Shown here in pieces: positions 1-6,183 of a stretch of 7,898 bases of DNA. Source of the DNA: Micrococcales bacterium (GTDB lineage: Bacteria > Actinomycetota > Actinomycetes > S36-B12 > UBA10799); NCBI GenBank assembly GCA_023252115.1, contig JAHEXM010000028.1, positions 2,890 through 10,787 of the forward strand, given 5' to 3'. The translations under genes and the position numbers were made by a program. Position 1 is the stretch's first letter; each line of letters starts with the position of its first letter. Under the pieces are notes generated by a model. It had not been told where the DNA came from, did no database searches, and saw only the letters and a program-made list of their open reading frames with translations.

Positions 1-2
1 CC

Positions 3-425
3 GGAACGGCCGCCAAGCTGCCGGTGACCTGTGTGTACTGCGGCGGGTCAGAACTTCGGCTTCCTCTCGACCTGAAGATCTACGCGGGCATCGGTGGATT
101 CACTGTTTCAGAAGCGGGTAATTACCAGATCACCTCAACTGGTGGGGCAGCTGAACTCGCGGTTTCCGACCCCGTGCAGTCTGTGCAATCGGGGACGGTG
201 TGGTGGCTGTCAACATTCGTCATTGGCCTGTTCCTGGTGATCTTTGGGATCTTCCAAATTGCTCGTAGACCACAAACTGGAGAAATAATCTCCGAGCGTG
301 TTGCACCAGTCGAGATCGCGAAGGGTCCTTCTGGTGCGAGTCCGTCAGGTTGGTACCCGGACCCATACGGACCGGAGTTCGAACGTTGGTGGGACGGTAA
401 GAAGTGGACGGATCACCGGCGATGA
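3..425 (+). CDS. Membrane protein with C-terminal DUF2510 domain, 5'-truncated
   Basis: The reading frame is open from the first bases of the window, so the true start lies upstream; an internal GTG at 24 has no convincing ribosome binding site. Counted from that GTG, residues 1-57 look like the end of an extracytoplasmic beta-rich region (alternating pattern around GNYQITSTGGAAELAVSD), residues 59-80 form one hydrophobic membrane span (TVWWLSTFVIGLF...), then comes a polar linker, and residues 108-131 are a clear DUF2510 motif (GWYPDPYGPEFERWWDGKKW). DUF2510 is a short domain of unknown role common in actinobacterial membrane proteins. The orientation outside-span-inside with DUF2510 in the cytoplasm is inferred. 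The stop overlaps the start of the next gene (ATGA at 422-425), so the two are probably translated together. Two cysteines (CVYC) lie near the window edge; their role is unknown. Confidence 0.8.
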   Translation, partial: GTAAKLPVTCVYCGGSELRLPLDLKIYAGIGGFTVSEAGNYQITSTGGAAELAVSDPVQSVQSGTVWWLSTFVIGLFLVIFGIFQIARRPQTGEIISERVAPVEIAKGPSGASPSGWYPDPYGPEFERWWDGKKWTDHRR

Positions 426-1501
426 CTCTGGCTTCCCTGACTCTTCCAGTGTGGTTCTTGCACATCCGGATATCCACGATCTGGTGGCCGATCGCATTTG
501 GGCTCATCGCGCTGGTCTTTGTTGTACTCGCAATCTATGTGGCCCGAAAGCCCAGCAAACATTTCGTTTGGCCAGTGATCGGGGCGCTCTTGGCGATTTC
601 GCTTTGTGTGTGGACAGGCATGAACGCGCACTACGGATGGAAGCAAAAAGTCAACGATGTCTTGTATCCCAATAGTCCGCGGACGCCGACGATCGATTTT
701 GGTCAAGCACCACCGCGGGATGTGTCATTGGGAGTGCACGTCAATGTCGAGATTCCCGGTCCAAAGAGCGGCATTGGAACTCAGCAAGGTGACATCTGGC
801 TTCCGCAGCAGTACTTCACTCAACCGAGCCGGAAATTCCCGGTGGTGTACCTCTTCCACGGAACGCCTGGGACATCGAACGACTGGTTCGATGATGCCGA
901 CGCAATCTATTCGGCAATCGGACTGTCGATCCAGCGTCACCCGGTCATTCTTGTTGCGCCAACTGCGGCCCCTGAAGAAGTCGACAGCGAGTGTGTCAAT
1001 GGAACAGCTGGTAACTGGGACACTTATCTCTCGCAAGATGTTCCGACCTGGATAGATGCGAACTACCGACTATTGGGTGGCCCCGCACACACCGCGACCG
1101 CCGGACTGTCTATGGGCGGCTACTGCGCACAGATGCTGGCTTTGCGATATCCAGACAAGTACTCGGTCTCGGGAAACTTCAGTGGTACCACCGCCGCCGA
1201 TTTTGAAGGTGGACTTCCAGCGCTCTTCGGTCCGGTACCAAACCTTCAAGCCACGATCGATTCCTATGACTCGTCATGGCTAGTTCAAAACCGACCGAAG
1301 TCGCGAACGGTCGCAACGTGGCTTGAAGTTGGTTCGAACGAGAACACCAAGCTCATCGCAGATCAACAAGCCTTCTACGCATTGGCAAAGAAGCTCAAGA
1401 TGAACGCCGTGTTCAAGACAGTTCCGGGCGAACACACGACACTGGTCTGGTCAGATGCTTTTGAAGACTGGCTTGATTGGGCGATCCCCAAAATCTCTTA
1501 G
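422..1501 (+). CDS. Membrane-anchored alpha/beta-hydrolase, esterase family
   Basis: A 359-residue putative serine esterase. The ATG at 422 is chosen over an in-frame ATG at 404 because it overlaps the upstream stop as ATGA, the usual sign of translational coupling. Two hydrophobic spans (about residues 20-40 and 47-66) are followed by a hydrolase domain from about residue 100. The domain shows the oxyanion-side motif LFHGTPG (144-150), nucleophile elbow GLSMGG with Ser230, and a C-terminal His338 in PGEHTTL. The acid position after the late strand (WLEVGSNENTKL, 300-311) carries Glu307 where many relatives have Asp; Glu is also used by antigen 85 mycolyltransferases. The catalytic domain is probably outside the membrane, given the two spans and the context, but topology is inferred. 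Family: esterase D / antigen 85-like actinobacterial hydrolases. The substrate cannot be read from the sequence. The gene ends 3 bp from the convergent VOC gene. Confidence 0.9.
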   Translation: MTLASLTLPVWFLHIRISTIWWPIAFGLIALVFVVLAIYVARKPSKHFVWPVIGALLAISLCVWTGMNAHYGWKQKVNDVLYPNSPRTPTIDFGQAPPRDVSLGVHVNVEIPGPKSGIGTQQGDIWLPQQYFTQPSRKFPVVYLFHGTPGTSNDWFDDADAIYSAIGLSIQRHPVILVAPTAAPEEVDSECVNGTAGNWDTYLSQDVPTWIDANYRLLGGPAHTATAGLSMGGYCAQMLALRYPDKYSVSGNFSGTTAADFEGGLPALFGPVPNLQATIDSYDSSWLVQNRPKSRTVATWLEVGSNENTKLIADQQAFYALAKKLKMNAVFKTVPGEHTTLVWSDAFEDWLDWAIPKIS

Positions 1502-1504
1502 GCC

Positions 1505-2287
1505 TCAGCTATAGGGGAATTGCAGCACATGGAAGCGTGCACCTTGTGGATCCTTCAGCATCGCGAATCGGCCGGGCATGATGTCAATCGGTCCCATCAC
1601 TAGCTCTGCGCCGAGCTCAGTCGCCTTTGCTACCGCTTCGTCAGTATTTGCAACGTTGAAGTACACACCCCAATTTGAGGGAACGTCCTTCGGAATGTCG
1701 TCCGTCATCTCGAACAAACCCGCGACCGTCTTATCGTCGCCTGGTTTGGTTGGCAGATTGAATATCGTGTAAGTCATCGATCCCATGTCGACATCGTTGA
1801 TCTCCCAACCGAAGACAGTGGTGTAAAACGCCTTCGCCGTCGCAACATCGCGCGTTGCCAATTCGTTCCAGCAGAAGGCGCCAGGCTCATTGGCTAACTG
1901 CGACCCCGAGTGGTCCTTGGCCTGCCAGATCGAGATCTGGGCACCGGTTGGGTCGGCGAAGACCGCCATTCGGCCGGCTTCCATAACGTCCATCGGCTCC
2001 ATGTAGGCCTGGCCGCCGGCATCGACGATCTTGGCGGCAATAGCGTCTGCATCGTCCACGGCAATGTAGGTATTCCAATATGGCGGGACATCGTCACGTT
2101 GTGCCGGACCCAGACCGGCCACGAATTTGCCGTTGAGAGTGCACATTCGATAGCCGCCCGCATCCGGACCGAGGTCCGCGATCTCCCAGTCAAAGAGCTC
2201 GCCATAAAAGGTGGCAGCGGCATCGACATCGGTCGTTCCGAGGTCGATCCACGAGGGGGTTCCGGGGGTGTAGGACTTGATCTCCAT
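1505..2287 (-). CDS. Double-domain VOC family protein (CFP30B/Rv0577-like)
   Basis: A 260-residue cytoplasmic protein made of two vicinal-oxygen-chelate (glyoxalase/bleomycin-resistance) domains, about residues 9-122 and 134-258. Each has the family pattern: an opening strand plus helix (WIDLGTTDVDAAATFYGELF; CWNELATRDVATAKAFYTTV), a central WNTYIAVDD / WGVYFNVAN strand, and a closing segment GRMAVFADPTGAQISIWQ / GRFAMLKDPQGARFHVLQ. Size and motifs match, from memory, the mycobacterial secreted antigen CFP30B (Rv0577) and hydroxylase-type VOC relatives. No signal peptide is seen. The ATG at 2287 is preceded by GGAG five bases upstream (2293-2296 on the minus strand), which fixes the start. 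The usual metal-binding His/Glu set is not obvious, so catalysis is unproven; ligand binding or aldehyde detoxification are the family options. It is separated by 161 bp from the next gene upstream and so may have its own promoter. Confidence 0.92.
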   Translation of the reverse strand: MEIKSYTPGTPSWIDLGTTDVDAAATFYGELFDWEIADLGPDAGGYRMCTLNGKFVAGLGPAQRDDVPPYWNTYIAVDDADAIAAKIVDAGGQAYMEPMDVMEAGRMAVFADPTGAQISIWQAKDHSGSQLANEPGAFCWNELATRDVATAKAFYTTVFGWEINDVDMGSMTYTIFNLPTKPGDDKTVAGLFEMTDDIPKDVPSNWGVYFNVANTDEAVAKATELGAELVMGPIDIMPGRFAMLKDPQGARFHVLQFPYS

Positions 2288-2292
2288 GGTCG

Positions 2293-2296
2293 CTCC
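2293..2296 (-). promoter_or_regulatory. Ribosome binding site of the VOC gene
   Basis: Minus strand reads TTGGAGCGACCATG. The GGAG lies five bases before the ATG at 2287 and supports that start. No convincing -35/-10 pair was found in the 161 bp upstream. Confidence 0.7.
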
Positions 2297-2412
2297 AATT
2301 CAATCGTGTATTCCGCTCGTCGGAGTCTCGCGCATAGTGACCTTGAGTACGAGTGCTGGGTGTCACATTGCAGCCGTTCGGTCCAAACCGATTGCATGAG
2401 GCCAATGCTCTG

Positions 2413-2438
2413 GGCGGTGTTTTTGAGAAATACCCGCC
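2413..2438 (-). terminator. Possible hairpin after the secreted protein gene
   Basis: GGCGG (2413-2417) pairs with CCGCC (2434-2438). The stem can extend inward through TGTTT/AAATA with one bulged base, leaving a 5-base loop. It starts 11 bp downstream of the stop codon (2449-2451, minus strand). On the minus-strand RNA the inner stem has one A-C mismatch and no U-run follows, so this is at best an actinobacterial-type weak terminator. Confidence 0.25.
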
Positions 2439-2448
2439 GACCTGGCCG

Positions 2449-3465
2449 TTACTGGCTAAACGCCGCCGCCAGCACAGCCGCCAGTGCAGTCTGGGCGCGT
2501 GCGAGCGCAGTTCTCTTGGCGTTCAGTCGAAGGTTTGCTTGATTGATGCGGGCCCCAAGCTGATCACGCGTCTTGCCGAGTTGCTGCAGGAGTTTTAGGG
2601 AGCTTTGGATGGCGCGCGCATCGTGGTTGCCTTTGTAGTTGGGATACGACTGAACGAGTGCATACTCGACAGGGTCGCCGGACTGCATGATTTCGGTCGC
2701 CGATGCGATCGCTGGCTCCATACCGTTGATGAAGAGTGAGTGAGCGAATCGACTCAGTTGTTGTTGAGCGTCGGAGATCTGGGTGCTCATCGTTTGATAC
2801 TGATGATCGAATTTCGCCCGATCCGCAGTGGCAGCGTCCAGCTGTGCTTGTATCGCCGCGATTTCTTGTGTTGCGTGATCTACCGCTGCTTGGGCTTCAA
2901 CCCGTTTCTTGTCAAACGTTGCAGCAGCTGACACGCACTGGCTCACCGCCGGAAGCCCATCGGAAAACTTTGTCCCCCACGGTGAAGTGCTTATCGCGCC
3001 CAAAACTCCTAAAGCGTTATCGCCATGTGTAAGCGCATCCACGATCGTCGAATAGAAGGGTAGATTCAGCGTTGCAGTCGTCGCCTGTAGACCAACCGTC
3101 CAATTTGGGTAGTTGCGCACCCCGTCAGAGTTGAAGACCGAGTCGCCCGGCATGGGTTGCGTTGTATTCAACGGGTTATAGCGAGACGCCCCAGGTACGA
3201 ATTCGCCGCCTTCGGCGGTCTCCCATGCCAGGACTGCGCACACGTTATTGCCAGTCACTGGCCACTGCCCTTGTTGGAGCAGCGCCAACGCGAAGTCGGT
3301 GGGCGAATTGATCGTGCTAGAAGTCGATGGCGTTGAGCTGCTTGGCGATGGTGTGCTACCTGGACGAGGAGCAGCCGCAGTTGCTGGCTCTATTGCCGCA
3401 AGCAGAACGGCAAGCCCGGCAGCAGCGCCGAGAAGCGTTCGTTTCGAAGCGGAACCTGCATGCAT
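2449..3465 (-). CDS. Secreted protein with lysozyme-like region and C-terminal coiled coils
   Basis: 338 residues from the ATG at 3465. The frame is open further (ATG 3483, GTG 3543), and none of the three has a good ribosome binding site; 3465 is chosen because it gives a standard signal peptide: MHAGSASKR, hydrophobic core to about residue 25, and an ATA cleavage motif near residue 30. A Ser/Thr/Pro-rich linker (about 33-55) follows. Residues about 56-165 resemble the lysozyme-like region of actinobacterial and actinophage wall hydrolases: AWETAEGGEF (Glu82, Glu85 candidate catalytic), RYNPLNTTQPMPG (95-107), GVRNYPNWTVGLQATTATL and SPWGT. Cys76 and Cys177 could form a disulfide. Residues about 181-243 and 282-329 are Ala/Gln-rich, predicted coiled coil, giving a wall- or partner-binding tail. 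Likely role: muralytic or structural envelope protein; activity is inferred. It lies downstream of, and probably in one transcript with, the Abhydrolase_9 gene. Confidence 0.82.
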   Translation of the reverse strand: MHAGSASKRTLLGAAAGLAVLLAAIEPATAAAPRPGSTPSPSSSTPSTSSTINSPTDFALALLQQGQWPVTGNNVCAVLAWETAEGGEFVPGASRYNPLNTTQPMPGDSVFNSDGVRNYPNWTVGLQATTATLNLPFYSTIVDALTHGDNALGVLGAISTSPWGTKFSDGLPAVSQCVSAAATFDKKRVEAQAAVDHATQEIAAIQAQLDAATADRAKFDHQYQTMSTQISDAQQQLSRFAHSLFINGMEPAIASATEIMQSGDPVEYALVQSYPNYKGNHDARAIQSSLKLLQQLGKTRDQLGARINQANLRLNAKRTALARAQTALAAVLAAAFSQ

Positions 3466-3585
3466 AAAGATGCGCCATCGCATTCTGTTAGTGAGTCGTA
3501 GCCTGTATCGGTGGTTTGACCCATGGTGCAACGAATCTGACACCGTTGCGAGTCGGGCAGGGGGTTATCCACGGAGCCGCAATTG

Positions 3586-5211
3586 CTAGTTCAGGGCAAC
3601 CTCTAGACGCGCTTGCTCAGCCGGTGTCCACGTTGAAGGTTGCAGCACCGCCACCCAACCCGTGGCGATCGTGTTGCCGTAGTTGTGTCCGACTCCGGGT
3701 GGCATGGCGCCGGCAACCGACAAGTCGATGATCATTTGCTCAAAAGTTATGACCGGGTACCAGCGCATTTGGCTGGGCACGTCCGGTCCGCGTGGCGAGT
3801 CGAGCCACCCCGGACGCGACCAAATAAGACTCGCCCGCCACCACACCACTGCGTCGGTCGCGTTCTGTAAATAGACAGCGCGGGGCGAACCCCATGACGC
3901 ACCAGGTTGGGTGATCGCACTTGGCGTCGCGGCATACCGCACTACGGAGCCGTTGTCGACAATCGGTTGCCATGCGGGGCCGCTGGTTGACAGGGCATTG
4001 AGTTCATTCCAGTAAGCCGTTGCCGCTGGCGTTCCAGACCAAAGCGCGCCATCTGACTGGGCAGCAATTGCTCCAGTTCCGCCGCCTTTAAAGGGCGCCT
4101 GTGATCCGTAGGATCCGAGGCTTTCGCCGTACACGAATACCTTTGGCCGGTGGCTGGCCGGTATTTCCTGGGCCGCGGCTCGCACGCTGTGCAGCAACAC
4201 GGTTCCCGCTTCGAGTGCGGACCTTTTCGACAAAAGTAGTGAAAGGAACGACGGCAATACCGAATACTGCATTGAAACCGATGCGACGTTTCCGCCGGTG
4301 ATGTATTCGGCCGCCGACGATGCCCGTGGATCGACCACGCCGTTGGACGCCGATGTGTACACAATGATTGTCGGACGATCAAAAGCTCCGGCGCGTTGCA
4401 GGTCTTTGACGGCAAGGTCGGCCCGCGCTTGGGGAGTAGGCGCTGATTCAAGTCCGGCGAATATTCGGATAGGTGCAACCGCTGGTTGCCCAGTAACGCT
4501 GGATATTTGTGAAGTCGTCGGCCCGCCGTCGACAAATCCCCGGCCCGCTTCGCCGATGGTCGGCCACGGGATCACCGATTGCGGACTGCCACTGAGCAGA
4601 GGTGATGTCGGTTGCGGCTGGCTGGATAGGTTCGAGTTGTTCTTGTGCACAAAGAATAGGTAAGTTCCGCCGAGTCCAATCGCAATCACTATTGCAAAGC
4701 AAGCAAACACCACCAACGCTCCGACTGCCGTAGCGATTGCGCCAGGCATCTTGGTGCTGCATTTGCGCGAGACTGTGCGTGCGAAGAGCCGGCACGCGCG
4801 TGCAAAAAGCACAAGCGCAACGCAGATCACCAGAGTCACGATGACGACCGTCAACCAGAAGGGCGACGCTTTGGTTGCTCCAGTTGTGGCGCGTTGGGTC
4901 TGCTGCAAATTCATCGCTGCGGGAGTAAAAGCGGCGGCGACCAACAGGACCGCAACCGTAACTATCAGCAGTGTGCGCGTGCCAATCCCTCGTTTCCGGG
5001 AGCTGTTCGATATGCGGTACGCCACCGATCGAGCAATCGCACCGCACACTGCACCAAGTGCGTAACCCGTCATGGCAACCAAGACACAGGTCAAAACCTG
5101 CGTGGCATTCGTCCTAGGCAGCATCGAGGGTTGAATTGCCAGGACATAGCCCACCGCAGCCAGAATTACCCCGCAAAGTGACCAGGGGGGAGTGGGACGC
5201 ACAGGGCTCAT
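3586..5211 (-). CDS. Multi-span membrane serine hydrolase, Abhydrolase_9 family
   Basis: 541 residues from ATG 5211. The frame continues to GTG 5277 and TTG 5283, but the ATG places the conserved IQPSMLPR motif (26-33) at the distance from the N-terminus usual for this family; no start has a good ribosome binding site. Five hydrophobic spans (about 10-27, 38-58, 79-98, 118-140, 158-189) form the N-terminal Abhydrolase_9_N part. The C-terminal hydrolase domain begins near 220 with RGFVDGGPT, PIRIFAGLESA and RADLAVKDLQRAGAFDRPTI. The nucleophile elbow is VYGESLGS with Ser364; Asp453 (NATDAV) and His509 (GVGHNYG) complete a plausible triad. The family is typical of actinobacteria, including mycobacteria, and its substrate is not settled; an envelope lipid or ester is an inference. 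The gene stops 120 bp before the chosen start of the secreted lysozyme-like protein, downstream on the same strand. Confidence 0.9.
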   Translation of the reverse strand: MSPVRPTPPWSLCGVILAAVGYVLAIQPSMLPRTNATQVLTCVLVAMTGYALGAVCGAIARSVAYRISNSSRKRGIGTRTLLIVTVAVLLVAAAFTPAAMNLQQTQRATTGATKASPFWLTVVIVTLVICVALVLFARACRLFARTVSRKCSTKMPGAIATAVGALVVFACFAIVIAIGLGGTYLFFVHKNNSNLSSQPQPTSPLLSGSPQSVIPWPTIGEAGRGFVDGGPTTSQISSVTGQPAVAPIRIFAGLESAPTPQARADLAVKDLQRAGAFDRPTIIVYTSASNGVVDPRASSAAEYITGGNVASVSMQYSVLPSFLSLLLSKRSALEAGTVLLHSVRAAAQEIPASHRPKVFVYGESLGSYGSQAPFKGGGTGAIAAQSDGALWSGTPAATAYWNELNALSTSGPAWQPIVDNGSVVRYAATPSAITQPGASWGSPRAVYLQNATDAVVWWRASLIWSRPGWLDSPRGPDVPSQMRWYPVITFEQMIIDLSVAGAMPPGVGHNYGNTIATGWVAVLQPSTWTPAEQARLEVALN

Positions 5212-5309
5212 TCTGGCGATGTGGGCGCGATAGCGCTTCCCAACAGTCACGGGAGCCGTTGGTGAATATTCGGGCACTGTCAAGATGTCTGCAATTCACC
5301 TTTTGGGCC

Positions 5310-5317
5310 TTGCGCAA
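5310..5317. promoter_or_regulatory. TTGCGCAA palindrome in divergent promoter region
   Basis: A perfect 8-bp palindrome in the spacer between the Abhydrolase_9 gene (-) and the repeat protein gene (+). Its first six bases could also serve as a -35 element, with a weak -10 (GATGGT, 5333-5338) at 17 bp spacing. It could be an operator; chance is possible at this length. Confidence 0.25.
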
Positions 5318-5325
5318 ACTCGCCG

Positions 5326-5347
5326 AGCACACGATGGTGGGTGTGCT
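5326..5347. repeat. Inverted repeat AGCACAC-N8-GTGTGCT
   Basis: A perfect 7-bp inverted repeat: AGCACAC (5326-5332) and GTGTGCT (5341-5347) separated by GATGGTGG. It lies 37 bp before the TTG start of the repeat protein. The right arm can instead pair with AAGAGCAC just before the ribosome binding site (5364-5370). It may be an operator or the first hairpin of a leader; which one depends on where transcription starts. Confidence 0.45.
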
Positions 5348-5370
5348 TTCGGGTCATGAAATAAGAGCAC

Positions 5371-5375
5371 GGAGG
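5371..5375 (+). promoter_or_regulatory. Strong ribosome binding site for a TTG start
   Basis: GGAGG followed by eight bases and TTG at 5384. This decides the start: the nearby ATG (5379) reads ATG-TCT-TGA and stops at once. Confidence 0.8.
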
Positions 5376-5383
5376 GGAATGTC

Positions 5384-6121
5384 TTGAGGAATCGCACCCG
5401 CAAGACCGTCATTACGGCAACCGCGGCTGCCTCCATCGTTCTAGGTGGCGCACCTTCACTCGTTGCGGCGCCGCCGGCAATGGCGACCTCGCGCGTGGCT
5501 TCCTCGACCACCGTCAACTCCGCTCGAGCGACCTATCGCGCGACGTTGGAATCTGAGCGGGCGAAGCGTCGCCGTGCCGTTCGAAGTGCAGATGCGGCCT
5601 ACCGGACCGCTGTCGCCCCAGAACGCGTAACACTGAAGGCAGCGCTGGCCGCAGCACAAACGAAGACGGCCCGACGTCAAGCTCAAGTCGCATTTGGCGA
5701 GGCCACATTGTCGGCGCGGATTACCCGAGATGGCGCGATCTTTGATGCCAACCAGGATTACATCGTGGCTGTCGATCTTGCCCGGATCGATTTCCTGACT
5801 GCGGTAGGCGCACCGGGGACAGCTGTTGCGCGAGCCAACTACCGGCAAGCAATCCACGTGGCGAGGTCGGCCTATGAGGCAACGGTGCGCTCGGCACGAA
5901 ACACATTGCGGGTGACCAACTCCCCGGCACGCGCAACTCTGCGGACAGCTTTGGCCGCCGCAACAACACAAGAGGACCGTGCTGCAGCGTGGGCCGCTTT
6001 CCGAGTTGCCACTGCAGATGCTGTTGGTGCTTTCCGCGCAACAATCACCACCGCCAAGCACACATATAACGATGCTCGCCATTCAGCGCTGATTGCTTAT
6101 CAAGCCGCCATTGCCACCTAA
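5384..6121 (+). CDS. Secreted Ala-rich two-repeat helical protein, family not recognised
   Basis: 245 residues starting at TTG behind a strong GGAGG. A signal peptide is clear: MRNRTRK, hydrophobic stretch to about residue 29, and an AMA cleavage motif (32-34). The mature part is nearly all helix-forming, rich in Ala, Arg and Thr, with few Gly/Pro, no Cys and no membrane span. It consists of two ungapped copies about 102 residues apart: residues 47-110 and 149-212 align with roughly 27 of 64 identical (ARATYR/ARANYR, AVRSA/TVRSA, PERVTLKAALAAA/PARATLRTALAAA, QVAFGEAT/AAFRVAT), and the similarity fades on to the C-terminus. I do not recognise a family. The strong basic and Ala content suggests an extended helical bundle or a polyanion/wall-binding protein, which is inference. 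It is followed after 62 bp by the DUF2510-SHOCT gene, probably in one operon. Confidence 0.85.
   Translation: MRNRTRKTVITATAAASIVLGGAPSLVAAPPAMATSRVASSTTVNSARATYRATLESERAKRRRAVRSADAAYRTAVAPERVTLKAALAAAQTKTARRQAQVAFGEATLSARITRDGAIFDANQDYIVAVDLARIDFLTAVGAPGTAVARANYRQAIHVARSAYEATVRSARNTLRVTNSPARATLRTALAAATTQEDRAAAWAAFRVATADAVGAFRATITTAKHTYNDARHSALIAYQAAIAT
5522..6118 (+). repeat. Two-copy protein-level tandem repeat (period 102 residues)
   Basis: Copy 1 is encoded by 5522-5827 and copy 2 by 5828-6118. The first 64 residues of each align without gaps; the best-kept blocks are the opening ARAxYR and the later PxRxTLxxALAAAxT. DNA identity is lower, so the duplication is old. Confidence 0.7.
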
Positions 6122-6172
6122 TTTGTCGAGTGCCAAACTGAATACCAAGAAGCTGTAACCAACTGCTCCCTT

Positions 6173-6176
6173 GGAG
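6173..6176 (+). promoter_or_regulatory. Ribosome binding site for the DUF2510-SHOCT gene
   Basis: GGAG seven bases before the GTG at 6184. It supports the GTG start; the 62-bp spacer upstream shows no terminator. Confidence 0.7.
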
Positions 6177-6183
6177 ATCTGTC

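Noticed and set aside
404..421. Upstream ATG for the esterase
   Set aside because: It adds six residues (MDGSPA) inside the preceding gene; the ATGA overlap at 422 is a better supported start.
1910..2542. 210-residue plus-strand frame across the VOC gene and spacer
   Set aside because: It is antisense to a strongly conserved VOC gene and shows no domain.
3548..3583. Distant pairing of short complementary words (CGCAA/TTGCG) between the hydrolase and secreted protein genes
   Set aside because: Five pairs across a loop of nearly 30 bases is expected by chance; not called a terminator.
3942..4535. 197-residue minus-strand frame inside the Abhydrolase_9 gene
   Set aside because: Different frame of the hydrolase; Arg/Pro/Cys-rich with no family signature.
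5456..6082. 208-residue minus-strand frame opposite the repeat protein
   Set aside because: Cys/Arg/Ser-rich translation with no motif; it mirrors a gene with a signal peptide, strong ribosome binding site and internal repeats.
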